NCBI RefSeq assembly: GCF_029433395.1 | Contig: NZ_JAQTHW010000002.1 | Coordinates: forward strand, 806,001-870,000 | Origin: Bifidobacterium sp. ESL0763 | GTDB taxonomy: Bacteria > Actinomycetota > Actinomycetes > Actinomycetales > Bifidobacteriaceae | DNA length: 64,000 nt | Direction: 5' to 3' | Shown: piece by piece, positions 23,338-33,853 of the stretch | Layout: each line of letters starts with the position of its first letter | Position numbering within the stretch: the stretch's first letter is position 1 | The notes under the pieces: generated by a model | Told to the model about the DNA's origin: nothing | Database searches by the model: none | The model's input: only the letters and a program-made list of their open reading frames with translations | Translations under genes and position numbers: made by a program

Positions 23338-23570
23338 CACCATCACCTCTTGTTTCTCTCGCCTCGCCATACGGAAGCGAGTGCTTTCACAGACTAGCGT
23401 GCGGCTATGGCACGAATGTGTCGAGGACCACTTTCGTGCAGATTCTTCCACATTATGGACACGAGGCTATCGATTCGGATGAGTTATTGCGACGTCGCAC
23501 TATTCCTCGCCTCATCTGCAGAGCCAATCACACTTTTACGGTGAATTATGTGATTATCTCCGCATATCCG
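23338..23570. other. gltB upstream region
   Basis: 233 bp between the gltB start and a palindrome block. It is AT-richer than the genes and presumably holds the gltB promoter. No binding site for a known nitrogen regulator could be named. No coding sequence is seen. Confidence 0.4.
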
Positions 23571-23676
23571 GCGTCGAAAAGCAGACTTCAGCCCCGAATC
23601 TTCTGCTTTTGAACGCAGTCAATCAGTCAGCGGCGTTCAAAAGCAGCATTCCTACGCCATTTATCTGCTTTTCGAC
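23571..23676. repeat. Nested four-arm palindrome between gltB and hemW
   Basis: Four 14-nt arms: GCGTCGAAAAGCAG (23571-23584), CTGCTTTTGAACGC (23603-23616), GCGTTCAAAAGCAG (23633-23646) and CTGCTTTTCGACGC (23663-23676). Arms 1 and 4 are perfectly complementary, as are arms 2 and 3; the two pairs differ from each other at only two positions. The block follows hemW by about 70 bp and may end its transcript. Confidence 0.85.
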
Positions 23677-23747
23677 GCGTTCGCCATTATCCGCCTACGG
23701 AGATGAAGCCATCACGTCGATTCGGTGCCGATGCCACAACGCCGGCA

Positions 23748-25274
23748 TTACCAACCGCAGATGTCGAGCACCTCGGCGATGACCGTGTCATTGAGCAGCC
23801 TCCCCTGGCGCGTGGGGACGATGCGGCCGCCATCGCGAATCTCGATCAGCCCGTCACGTTCGATGCCTGCGAGCCGCGCACCGTCGACCGCACGCCCGGA
23901 AGCCTGTTCGACGCGCGAGATGTCAAGTCCCTCATGCAGGCGCAGCCCGAGCATGACCGTTTCCTCGAGGTTCTCCCCGTGGGTGATGGCTTCGCTTCCA
24001 GCCCACGGCACGGCTCCGGCAGCCATCGCCTCGGCCCACTTTCGCGGGTGAGCGATGTCCCAGGCACGGATGCCGAACTGGTTGTCGTCCGAGCGCCCGC
24101 CGGTTTCGTTGTCGACACAGTCGCCAAGGCCGCTTCCTGCGACACCGGAAACGTTGCCGCTGCTTGGGGTGCCGATATCGCTGGATTCATCCTCCCCGGC
24201 GATGTCGTGCGAACGCTTGTTTTGCCGTATGCAGTCGCCATGGGAGCCGTCGGACGTGCGATCGTCGATTTCGGCTTCGACGCCATACGATTCGACACCG
24301 GCCAACGACGTGCCCGAATCCGCGCCCATCGCCGGACCATCATTGCCCGCTTGTGACAATCCGGTTTTCCTGAACCCATTCTCGTCGACATCGCGAGCGC
24401 CGCCGTCCGCATGCTCCTGCCACGCGCCGACGTTGGAGGTGCGGTAGTGCGAATGCGCTCCCGGACCGATGCCCGCCCAGTCTACGTTGCGCCAATATCC
24501 GAGGTTGTGCCGGCTCTCATAGCCTGGCCGCGCCCAGTTGGAGATCTCGTACCATTGCAACCCGGCCTGTGAGAAGAGGTCGTCCGCGAGCTCGTATTTT
24601 GCCGCCTCGTCGTCGTCATCGGGTTTGGCGATCTGCCCGGCCTTGATCTGCCGGCCCATCTTCGTGGTCGGCTCGACAGTGAGCGCATACGCCGAGATAT
24701 GGTTGACCCCCAGTTCGATGGCCGTCTCGACGGACGTACGCCAATCGTCCATGCTCTCGCCGGGCGCCCCATAGATGAGGTCGACGCTGGAGCGCAGCCC
24801 GACCTTGTTCGCCGCCCTGACTCCGGCGACGACATTGGCGGGCGTATGCGTGCGGTCGAGCGTTTTGAGCACATGCGGCACGGCCGATTGCATGCCAAAG
24901 GAGACACGGGTGAACCCCGCCGCGGCCAACGTTTCCAAGTATCGCTCGTCGACGGTGTCGGGGTTGGCTTCGGTGGTGACCTCCGCGCCATCCTGGATGC
25001 CCCAAGTCTCACGCACCGCTTGCAGCATCCGTCCGAGGTCCTCGGCCGGCAGCAGCGTCGGCGTCCCTCCCCCGAAGAACACGGTCGACGCCGCCGGCTC
25101 GTCGATGCCGTGCCGCTCCTGCCACGCGCGCACCAGCCGCATCTCGCCGATGGCAAGGTTCGCATAATTGCCACGTGAGGCGCCTCCACCCATATCGACA
25201 GCCGTATACGTATTGAAATCGCAGTATCCGCACCGCCGGTAGCAGAATGGCACATGAATATACACTTCGAACAT
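23748..25274 (-). CDS. hemW: Heme chaperone HemW (radical SAM, coproporphyrinogen oxidase-like)
   Basis: A 508-residue radical SAM protein. The cluster cysteines are Cys11, Cys15 and Cys18 (CYRRCGYC), and HNLGYW at 256-261 is the HNxxYW motif that separates HemW heme chaperones from true HemN oxidases. Homologues are usually 380-420 residues. The excess is an internal hydrophilic insert at about 281-399 (coordinates about 24078-24434), rich in Gly, Asp, Ser and Glu, placed between AHSHYR and the conserved WDIAHPRKWAEAM. The reading frame stays open across it. The ATG is 96 bp from a divergent small gene. Confidence 0.88.
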   Translation of the reverse strand: MFEVYIHVPFCYRRCGYCDFNTYTAVDMGGGASRGNYANLAIGEMRLVRAWQERHGIDEPAASTVFFGGGTPTLLPAEDLGRMLQAVRETWGIQDGAEVTTEANPDTVDERYLETLAAAGFTRVSFGMQSAVPHVLKTLDRTHTPANVVAGVRAANKVGLRSSVDLIYGAPGESMDDWRTSVETAIELGVNHISAYALTVEPTTKMGRQIKAGQIAKPDDDDEAAKYELADDLFSQAGLQWYEISNWARPGYESRHNLGYWRNVDWAGIGPGAHSHYRTSNVGAWQEHADGGARDVDENGFRKTGLSQAGNDGPAMGADSGTSLAGVESYGVEAEIDDRTSDGSHGDCIRQNKRSHDIAGEDESSDIGTPSSGNVSGVAGSGLGDCVDNETGGRSDDNQFGIRAWDIAHPRKWAEAMAAGAVPWAGSEAITHGENLEETVMLGLRLHEGLDISRVEQASGRAVDGARLAGIERDGLIEIRDGGRIVPTRQGRLLNDTVIAEVLDICGW

Positions 25275-25331
25275 AACGTTTCAGTCTAGCTTGAGGCCAC
25301 ACATTTCGCGCATCCCAACCAACGCATACGT

Positions 25332-25337
25332 TATAAT
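25332..25337 (+). promoter_or_regulatory. -10 element TATAAT
   Basis: A perfect -10 hexamer 33 bp before the ATG of the 77-residue gene. A convincing -35 is not seen at 16-18 bp. Confidence 0.5.
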
Positions 25338-25370
25338 GGAAAACAAGTCGAGACATACGAAGGAGGAGAC

Positions 25371-25604
25371 ATGAGCGACGAGAACGTGTTCATCATCGAC
25401 GGCATCAAGACCCAGTGGGACAACGACTCGCTGCGCATCTCCGAACAGGGTTTCGACCGCACAGCACTGATGGATAACCACGGCAACATCGTCTCCTCCA
25501 CATTCGGCAAGGAAGGCGTTTCCTTCCTCAAACATTGGTTCGACCGCGTCAAGCCCATGATCGACGAATTCAGGTCTATCGACCGGGAATACGCCCAGGC
25601 CTGA
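25371..25604 (+). CDS. Small soluble protein of unknown function
   Basis: A 77-residue acidic product (MSDENVFIIDGIKTQWDNDS...), no signal or membrane span, with a likely helical C-terminal third (FLKHWFDRVKPMIDEF). The ATG has an excellent ribosome site, GAAGGAGGAG. No family is recognised. Its stop is immediately followed, in another frame, by a DUF4160-like sequence, so it may be the first gene of a two-gene unit or the N-terminal half of a broken longer gene. Confidence 0.75.
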   Translation: MSDENVFIIDGIKTQWDNDSLRISEQGFDRTALMDNHGNIVSSTFGKEGVSFLKHWFDRVKPMIDEFRSIDREYAQA

Positions 25605-25870
25605 GGTCTTCTTCCTCGCCGGCTACAGCATCTACTTCAGCACGCTCAACAAAGAGCATGGCGTCCATGTCCACGTCGCGCACGGATCTCAAAGAGATCC
25701 GTGCGCGCTTTGTTCTGCACAGTGACTGCACGGTGGCTGTGGCTCATAACCATGGCCACCTTTCGACGAAGCATGTCAAGCTTATCGAAACTGCAATCAG
25801 ACAGAACTTTGACGAAATCGTCGAGGATTGGCGCCGTCTTTTCGGCAGTGACGTGCATTTTGACAAATAA
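25600..25870 (+). pseudogene. DUF4160-like gene, disrupted
   Basis: Starting at the end of the previous gene, one frame reads PEVFFLAGYSIYF...HGVHVHVAHGS; from about 25690 the match continues one base on, as KEIRARFVLHSD...LIETAIRQNFDEIVEDWRRLFG and ends at TAA 25870. Together they give about 90 residues with the HxHV motif, the LxxNxGxL stretch and the N-terminal-to-C-terminal helix that I associate with DUF4160 proteins. No start codon serves the first part, and the frame must shift by one base in the middle. It is either a decayed gene, a sequencing error, or a pair of frameshifts. Confidence 0.55.
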
Positions 25871-25909
25871 CGCAGAACGTAAACGGTAAGATGGAAAACG
25901 AGATTGCAT

Positions 25910-26596
25910 TCACGTCCACATGAAATCCGTATCGCCACCGGCGCCGATCTCGAAATGGTATTTCGCGATGCCGAGGTCGGTACGGGTGCAGGGGCCGAAA
26001 CCGGCTTTGGCCTCCACCGTGCGGCCGTCGGGATGCAGGACGAATGTGAACTTCTGCTGGTTGAGCGAGGTGGGCGCGAGCAACGCGGCCTCGATGCCGG
26101 CGTGGAACCAGGCGGGCGTCGCCATGCCGTCGGGCACGCGCGCGACCTGGTCGTAGCGCTTGGACTTGTGCTGGTGGCCATGGTTGACGCCATAGCCCAT
26201 CACGATGGCGAACCTCGGCCGCTCCCCCTGTTCCAGCGCGATGTGCTTGCGCAGGTGCCGCCCGAACTGCCGCACCCATCCGGTGTCGAGGCCGAGCTGC
26301 GTGGCCCGCAGCAGCACATGCGCGCCGTAGTAGCCGCAGCGTTCCTCCCAGTCGGGCGTTTTGTCGGAGACGATGGCGACGAGGTTGCGCGCGCCCCGGT
26401 AGATGCCGTAGTCGGTGAGGAACCCCTCGAAGGCGGCGGGGTCGTTGAGTCTCAGCTGCATGTTCAGGTCGCCTTCGCGGTTGCACCGGTCGATGGTGCG
26501 TTGCAGCTCATCGGCGGTTTCAGGTGGAATCGGCCTGTCGGTATAGTGCCGCACGGCATGGCGCACCCGGATCGCCTCGTCCAACCCCATCGTCAT
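25910..26596 (-). CDS. Nitroreductase family protein
   Basis: A 228-residue FMN-type nitroreductase fold of the short TM1586-like group. The N-terminal VRHAVRHYTDRPI is the usual phosphate-binding Arg segment, GYYGAHVLLRATQLGLDTGWV is the central helix, and the APTSLNQQKFTF block lies in the second half. Substrate unknown. Two ATGs occur two codons apart; AGAAGGG precedes the first. It stands alone between the disrupted DUF4160-like gene and a palindrome block that follows lepA. Confidence 0.85.
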   Translation of the reverse strand: MTMGLDEAIRVRHAVRHYTDRPIPPETADELQRTIDRCNREGDLNMQLRLNDPAAFEGFLTDYGIYRGARNLVAIVSDKTPDWEERCGYYGAHVLLRATQLGLDTGWVRQFGRHLRKHIALEQGERPRFAIVMGYGVNHGHQHKSKRYDQVARVPDGMATPAWFHAGIEAALLAPTSLNQQKFTFVLHPDGRTVEAKAGFGPCTRTDLGIAKYHFEIGAGGDTDFMWT

Positions 26597-26648
26597 GGAT
26601 GCCGCCCTTCTTTCCGTACGACCCGCCGATCATCCAACCACCCGATTT

Positions 26649-26757
26649 GCGCCATAAACAAGCCGCTGACACGCACTCAGCGGCGTAAAAATGGCGCAAC
26701 CTGAAAATCACGCCATAAACGAGCCGCTTGGCGCGCGTCAGCGGCTCGTTTATGGCG
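26649..26757. repeat. Pair of related hairpins after lepA
   Basis: Two hairpins built from the same core, CGCCATAAAC-AGCCGCT. The first (26649-26669 with 26677-26697) matches at both ends but not in the middle; the second (26711-26728 with 26740-26757) is a perfect 18-bp stem with an 11-nt loop. The second lies 28 bp past the lepA stop and probably ends its transcript. Confidence 0.8.
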
Positions 26758-26785
26758 GTTTTCGCGCTCGGTCCCGCCGGCTGCT

Positions 26786-28681
<1,896 letters not shown>

Positions 28682-28763
28682 TGCGCTCCTTCTGGCTTCC
28701 ACGGCGCAACCGCATGGCTCCGCCTTCGTTCTGCCTCCATCCTATCGGCCAAGGTGGGCAAAT

Positions 28764-31700
28764 CTAGAGGCGGCGACGCAGCCTTCGACGACTGACGACC
28801 GCTCCCGTCACCAGGATGGCCAGCGTGATGGCGCCGAGCACGAGGCGTGTCCGGGCCGAATCGGAGCCGGTGAATGGCAGCTTGCCAAGCATCACGTAGG
28901 GCAGCTTGAGCTCGACGGAGCCCCTGTAGGATTCGTTGCCCTTGGTGTCGGTGGCATAGAGCTCCGCCGTGCCGGCCTTCATGCCGTCGGGCACGGTCAG
29001 CGAGAAGCCGCCGTTGCCGTCCACGCTCACCACACCCGGATCATCATCCGAGTTCGCGGTGGTGCCGTCGGGCCAGGTGACCTTGAGCTTGGCGGCGAGT
29101 TCGGGGCCGCGGGCCGGATTGACCGGAGCCGAGTCGTGGTCAACGGTCCAGGCAGGCGCCTCATTGTCCGTTCGTGTGGAGTTCCACAGCTGGCCGGTGA
29201 CCTTCTCGTTGGTGTTGAAAGTGTTCTTCGTCGGCGCGATGCTCGGAGGCTCCATATCGAGCAGCTGGTGCATCTTGGCGACGCCGCTCGACTGCGCACC
29301 AACCTCGGCCCTGGCCTCGATGGTCCATTCCAGGCTTGGGTATTGGGTGAAGGGGTGCGAGGCGTCGACGGGCACATCGACCACGGCGGTCGCTTCGTCA
29401 CCGGTCTCGGCCACGGTGGTATCGGCGCAGCCGACGTCGGTGGACGCGCTGCACAGCCCTCTGCTAAAGCTGATGAACGTCGTGCCCATATTGGTCAGAT
29501 CACTGCGATTGTCAGGCAGACTGTTGCGCAGCGGGCGGAAACCGAGGTCGAGCTTGGTCCACGAGTCGCCGACAGGCGCCAGATGCGAAAGTTTGACCTT
29601 CACCATAGATCCGGCCGGAAGCTCACCCTTGACAGTGGTGGGGCTGGTCACCTTATCGATGACGGGCGTGAACACGAGTTGCACCGTCGTCGGGTAGGAC
29701 TGATTGCCAAGACTGTCAGTGGACACGATGCCGACGGGTTCGGTGAGCTGCGTGATGTCATCCACGTGCACGCTCCACTTGCCGTTGAGCGGGTCGGAGG
29801 ATGCGGTCGCTGGCTCACTGCCGGGTTCGTCCGGCCACATGAAGGTCATGGAATTGCCGGCCTTCTCATGGTGCGGGAACGCCGGGGCCGCAGGTTCACC
29901 GGAGACACTGGTGTCCCAGCCGTCCGAGGCGGTGGGGGCCGTAAGTCCGGTCTTGTTGTCGGCCAGCAGGCCGGTCATGGCGTCGGTGCTCTTGCCCGTT
30001 ACCCGGTAGCACTCGGCGTCGGCCTTGATGACGGGCGGGGCGAAATCGAGGTGCGAACCCGCGCCGTAGTAGGCCTTCCAGTCGGACTGCTCGCCGTCGA
30101 CGCCGGTGAGATTCTCGATGACAGTGAATGTCCAGTTGAAGTCCGGGTAGTTGTCGAGGAACTTGATGTCCGACGCTTTCACGGAGAAGGTGTTAGTCAC
30201 CTCGTCGCCCGCCGTGCCGCTTGGTATATCGGCACCGGTCTTGGAGATGATGGGGAACTTCAAGACGTCGGCTTCCGTGAGGAAGCTGTTGCGGCCGGGC
30301 TTGGCATAGATCTTCAGCGTTGCAGCAGTGTTCGTCGCTTCCGGCGCAGTATATTTGACGGTGACATTGACCTTGGCGCTGCCGTCAGTGGGTATCGAGC
30401 CGTTGACCGCATGCCCCACCTGCTCCACCTTGGTGACGAGCGGCTGGGCCGGCAGGGTGAACCAGTGGGCGTAGAACGATATCGTCGTGTTCTTGTCGGT
30501 GGAGGAGGGAACGGTGTAGGAGTCACCGACCTTGTAGGTGCTGCCGGAGTCATTATCCTTGGTGTTCCAATGCACGAAGCGACGGCCGGCGATGGTGTAG
30601 TGGTTGACCGGCATCTCATCCAGGGTGGCGCCGGGCTTGGCCGCGTAGACGTCCATCGTGCCGGTGACACCGGCCATGCTGGACGAATTGCCGCCGTTGG
30701 CCGGATTGTTGGGCTCGAACTTCAGGGCCACCCAGCCGTCGTGCACATAGGTGGTGGGCCCCGTGCGCTGTGCGTTGCCGGAGGTGGGGAAATCGGGCGC
30801 CAGGCCGGCGCCGCCGACCATCTGTCCCCATGGCCAGCTCTCGGTGGCGATGCCCGGCGGATCGACCTGCACCCAGTCGGGAACGTAATCCAGTCCGAGG
30901 AACATATTCTTGTGGGTCGTGCCGGCAGGCACACGCATATCCTGGCTGAGCACGATGACCTTGAGACCGATATTGATCTGGGAGAACATGTTGTCCATGT
31001 CGGTCACCTTGGAGGTGTCGAAGCTGCCGAGGTTGAGGCTTTCCATGGAATCGTCACGGCTGAACATGTCCTTCATGCCCGTGACATTCGAGGTGTCGAA
31101 GGCGCCGGCATTGATATGCGTGACCTTGTAGCAGTTGGTGAACATCTCCTCCATCGTGGTGTTGCACGTATACTGATACGCTGGTGAGCCGTCTGTGTTA
31201 TAGCTGCCGTCCCACGTGCTGTTGCAGGTCTTGTCCTTGTCGGCGACGGTGCCGACCTTGCTGGTGTTGAAATGCGAGACGTCAAGCTCGGCCACGTGCC
31301 AGTCATAGGCGAACATGCTGGCCATCTCAATGGCGTTGCCGGTGTCGAATCCCGATACGTTCAGGTTGGTCACCTGTAAGCAGTTGACGAACATGCCCTC
31401 CATGTTGTGCACCAGCGAGGTGTTGAAATGGCTGACGTCCAAGGCGATGAGGTTCTCGTCGCCGGCGAACATGCGTTTCATGCTGGTGCACTTGGCGGTG
31501 TTGAACCCGCTGACGTTGAGTGTGGTCAGGGCCTTGCAGCCAAAGAACATATATTGCATGCTGGTGTCGTTGGCGGTGTCGAATTCGCTGACGGCCAGAG
31601 AGGTCACCGACTGGCAGCTCTGGAACATGCACTCGGTGGTGGTGACGTGGCTCATGTCGAACCCGCCGACGTCGAGCTTCAGCACATTCAGGTCCCCGTT

Positions 31701-32921
31701 GAACATGAAGGCCATGTTGGTGCACTTGCTGGTGTCGAACCCGCTGACGTCGATGACGGTCGGCTTCGCGAGGTTGCTGAACATGCTTGCCATGGTGGTG
31801 ACGTTGCCGGTGTTGAAGTGGCTGACGTCAAGGCTTTCCAGCTGATTGTCGCTGGAAAACATCTGACTCATGTCGGTGACCTTGGAGGTGTCGAACTTCT
31901 GGCCGAACTTGATGCTCCTGAGCTTGCCCTTGAAGGCGTAATAGTGCATCGCCGGATTATCGGTGCCGTTGTCCACGTTGTCAGTGTCAAACATGGATTT
32001 CATCGTGGTGACGTTGTGAGTGTCGAACATGCTCAGATCAAGGGTGGTGAGGTTCTCGCAATTCTCGAACATCCAGCTCATGTCGGTGACGCTTGAGGTG
32101 TCGAAATCAGGGCCGAAGGTCACGCTGCTTAAAGCATAGTCCGTTTTCTCGGTCTGATGGCCATTTTCGTCTATCTTCTTGGTCTCAGGACCTGCGAACA
32201 TGGAATGCATATCGGTGACTTTGTGAGTATCCACGCCGGTCAGATCCACGCTTTTAAGCTTAGGATCATTGTAGAACATGTAGTCCATAGCCCCAGTATG
32301 GCTGAAATCAAGCTTGTTGAGTCCTTCAATAGAGGTGAGATTAGGCATGTTCGCAAACAGTTGTGACCCAACAATGACTTCTCCTTCAGGCAAATGAGAA
32401 GCCTCCATGGTGTCCACGCTGATCTTGACGACGGTATCATTGACATTGAAATTGCCGTTCTCTCCTGCCCAATCCTTACCAATGCCAAGGGTTCTCGCGA
32501 ACCTTCCAAGTCCGGTGATATGCAGCGTACATGAGGCATCAAGGCTCCAATTGAATCCCCAGTCATTGGTGTCATCCTTCGGCGTGCAAGGTACAGGGTT
32601 TGCGGGCGGGTCATCCTGCGGGGCGACGCCGTTCTGACCAGTCTGGTCGCCTTGGTCAGTCTGGCCATTGACATTCGCAGGTGCCTGGTTTGCCGCGTCA
32701 TCCTGTTGTTGGGCGGTATTCGCAGCGGTCTGCCCGTCGTTTGGCGTCTGCTTTTGCTTAGCACTGCCCTGATCCTTGGCCTGCTGGCCACCTTGCGCAG
32801 ATTGCGTGGTGCCCTGTTTCGCGGCGTCGGGCTGCTGCGCCGAGGCGATGGCGCCGGTGCCCATCAGGGCGCAGGCGGCGGTGACAAGCGCCAGGGCCTT
32901 CATGATCCTTCTGCTGCTCAT
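28764..32921 (-). CDS. BspA-like LPFTG-anchored surface protein
   Basis: A 1385-residue secreted protein. It has a signal peptide (MSSRRIMKALALVTAACALM, cleavage after ASA), then a Gln/Ala/Asp-rich stalk. About 15 repeats of the BspA/DUF285 type follow (consensus FDTSxVTxMxxMFxxCxxLxxLDVSxF). Next come an InlB-like beta domain (TYKVGDSYTVPSST...FYAHW) and several Ig-like domains. The C-terminus has LPFTG, a hydrophobic span and RRRLRRRL, the sortase signal. One repeat carries a Cys-flanked insert. Such repeats occur in adhesins; the ligand is unknown. The ATG at 32921 has AAGGAAG nine bases ahead; a GTG two codons earlier is possible. Base use is less GC-rich than neighbours. Confidence 0.9.
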   Translation of the reverse strand: MSSRRIMKALALVTAACALMGTGAIASAQQPDAAKQGTTQSAQGGQQAKDQGSAKQKQTPNDGQTAANTAQQQDDAANQAPANVNGQTDQGDQTGQNGVAPQDDPPANPVPCTPKDDTNDWGFNWSLDASCTLHITGLGRFARTLGIGKDWAGENGNFNVNDTVVKISVDTMEASHLPEGEVIVGSQLFANMPNLTSIEGLNKLDFSHTGAMDYMFYNDPKLKSVDLTGVDTHKVTDMHSMFAGPETKKIDENGHQTEKTDYALSSVTFGPDFDTSSVTDMSWMFENCENLTTLDLSMFDTHNVTTMKSMFDTDNVDNGTDNPAMHYYAFKGKLRSIKFGQKFDTSKVTDMSQMFSSDNQLESLDVSHFNTGNVTTMASMFSNLAKPTVIDVSGFDTSKCTNMAFMFNGDLNVLKLDVGGFDMSHVTTTECMFQSCQSVTSLAVSEFDTANDTSMQYMFFGCKALTTLNVSGFNTAKCTSMKRMFAGDENLIALDVSHFNTSLVHNMEGMFVNCLQVTNLNVSGFDTGNAIEMASMFAYDWHVAELDVSHFNTSKVGTVADKDKTCNSTWDGSYNTDGSPAYQYTCNTTMEEMFTNCYKVTHINAGAFDTSNVTGMKDMFSRDDSMESLNLGSFDTSKVTDMDNMFSQINIGLKVIVLSQDMRVPAGTTHKNMFLGLDYVPDWVQVDPPGIATESWPWGQMVGGAGLAPDFPTSGNAQRTGPTTYVHDGWVALKFEPNNPANGGNSSSMAGVTGTMDVYAAKPGATLDEMPVNHYTIAGRRFVHWNTKDNDSGSTYKVGDSYTVPSSTDKNTTISFYAHWFTLPAQPLVTKVEQVGHAVNGSIPTDGSAKVNVTVKYTAPEATNTAATLKIYAKPGRNSFLTEADVLKFPIISKTGADIPSGTAGDEVTNTFSVKASDIKFLDNYPDFNWTFTVIENLTGVDGEQSDWKAYYGAGSHLDFAPPVIKADAECYRVTGKSTDAMTGLLADNKTGLTAPTASDGWDTSVSGEPAAPAFPHHEKAGNSMTFMWPDEPGSEPATASSDPLNGKWSVHVDDITQLTEPVGIVSTDSLGNQSYPTTVQLVFTPVIDKVTSPTTVKGELPAGSMVKVKLSHLAPVGDSWTKLDLGFRPLRNSLPDNRSDLTNMGTTFISFSRGLCSASTDVGCADTTVAETGDEATAVVDVPVDASHPFTQYPSLEWTIEARAEVGAQSSGVAKMHQLLDMEPPSIAPTKNTFNTNEKVTGQLWNSTRTDNEAPAWTVDHDSAPVNPARGPELAAKLKVTWPDGTTANSDDDPGVVSVDGNGGFSLTVPDGMKAGTAELYATDTKGNESYRGSVELKLPYVMLGKLPFTGSDSARTRLVLGAITLAILVTGAVVSRRRLRRRL

Positions 32922-33057
32922 GGGCACGCACTTCCTTCGACGCCCCGCTGTCGCCGGCCTTGCGCAGGCCGGTTCCACTCTTGTTCCGGCCCTCGTCGAA
33001 TCGGGCGGCAACGATGCTCAATCAATACGACAAACCTTGTCACACATCATAGAACCA

Positions 33058-33127
33058 AGCGGATACAATTCCGCTATATTTGTCTAGAAGTGGCCGATGA
33101 CGATAAATCCTGCTGAAGTGCTATCAT
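33058..33127 (+). promoter_or_regulatory. Probable rpsT promoter with upstream dyad
   Basis: TATCAT (33122-33127) is a good -10, with a weak ATGACG at 33097-33102 as -35. Upstream lies the dyad AGCGGA-TACAAT-TCCGCT (33058-33075), between rpsT and the divergent surface-protein gene. Its role is unknown. Confidence 0.4.
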
Positions 33128-33171
33128 GAACGCTTGTATGTCCTTAAAAGAAACCGTTGTTTGGAGAAATT

Positions 33172-33432
33172 GTGGCAAACATTAAGTCGCAGAAGAAGCG
33201 CGTGCTGACCAACGAAAAGGCGCACAAGCGCAACGTGGCGGTGAAGTCCGGCCTGAAGACCGCGATTCGCAACACCCGCCAGGCCATCGAGACGGGCGAC
33301 AAGTCCGCCGCCGAGGCCGCGTACAAGATCGCGGGCCAGAAGCTCGACAAGGCCGCTGGCGCGGGCGTGATTCACAAGAACCAGGCCGCCAACCGCAAGT
33401 CGAGCCTCGCCACGGCGATCAACGCCCTGTGA
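33172..33432 (+). CDS. rpsT: 30S ribosomal protein S20
   Basis: An 86-residue, highly basic S20 ([20 protein letters not shown]... to [10 protein letters not shown]), full length. The start is a GTG at 33172 with GGAGAA three bases ahead; an upstream in-frame TTG is not needed. It is a single-gene unit with its own promoter and terminator, divergent from the surface-protein gene. S20 binds 16S rRNA early in 30S assembly. Confidence 0.97.
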   Translation: MANIKSQKKRVLTNEKAHKRNVAVKSGLKTAIRNTRQAIETGDKSAAEAAYKIAGQKLDKAAGAGVIHKNQAANRKSSLATAINAL

Positions 33433-33469
33433 GCCTTTCGCTTTAGGCATCGACCTTAGGGTCGGTAAG

Positions 33470-33512
33470 AACTCCTCCGGTTTCCATCATGTGGAAGTTG
33501 GAGGAGTTTTGT
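33470..33512 (+). terminator. rpsT terminator
   Basis: AACTCCTCC (33470-33478) pairs with GGAGGAGTT (33500-33508), followed by TTG and more T. The loop has a further small stem. A standard Rho-independent terminator 38 bp past the rpsT stop. Confidence 0.85.
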
Positions 33513-33550
33513 TATTTGTACTGTCGACTCTGCCGCGTCGGAGCCGTGGC

Positions 33551-33670
33551 TCAGAACGAAATCCTGGTCAGCGCGAAGAAGAGGAACGCCGCCAAAGTGA
33601 AGATGAACAGCGGTGAGCGCCAGCCACGGTAGGTGTGCTTGGGGCTACGATTACGGCGGTACCAAGCCAT
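33551..33670 (-). CDS. Possible 39-residue membrane peptide or gene remnant
   Basis: The ATG at 33670 has AAGGA seven bases ahead and encodes MAWYRRNRSPKHTYRGWRSP followed by one hydrophobic span (LFIFTLAAFLFFALT) and a short tail. In the same frame upstream, to 33751, there is another hydrophobic run (VFFVVAIVLVVV) with no start codon before it. So this is either a genuine small protein or the end of a decayed two-span membrane protein. Confidence 0.4.
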   Translation of the reverse strand: MAWYRRNRSPKHTYRGWRSPLFIFTLAAFLFFALTRISF

Positions 33671-33853
33671 GATCTTGTCCTTGTTCACCACCACCAACAC
33701 GATGGCGACGACGAAGAAGACACCATCGAATCGGTAAACAACGAAAAGCCGTCAATCACTGAATCCGCAAAGACCGATTTCGATAAAGCGGACCAAGCTT
33801 GACATCCGCGCCCGACTACCCTTCATCCCCAGCGCAAAAACCGTTGATACATG

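Noticed and set aside
25600-25870. Programmed ribosomal frameshift as the main explanation
   Set aside because: No slippery heptamer followed by a stable structure was found at either change of frame; decay or sequence error is simpler.
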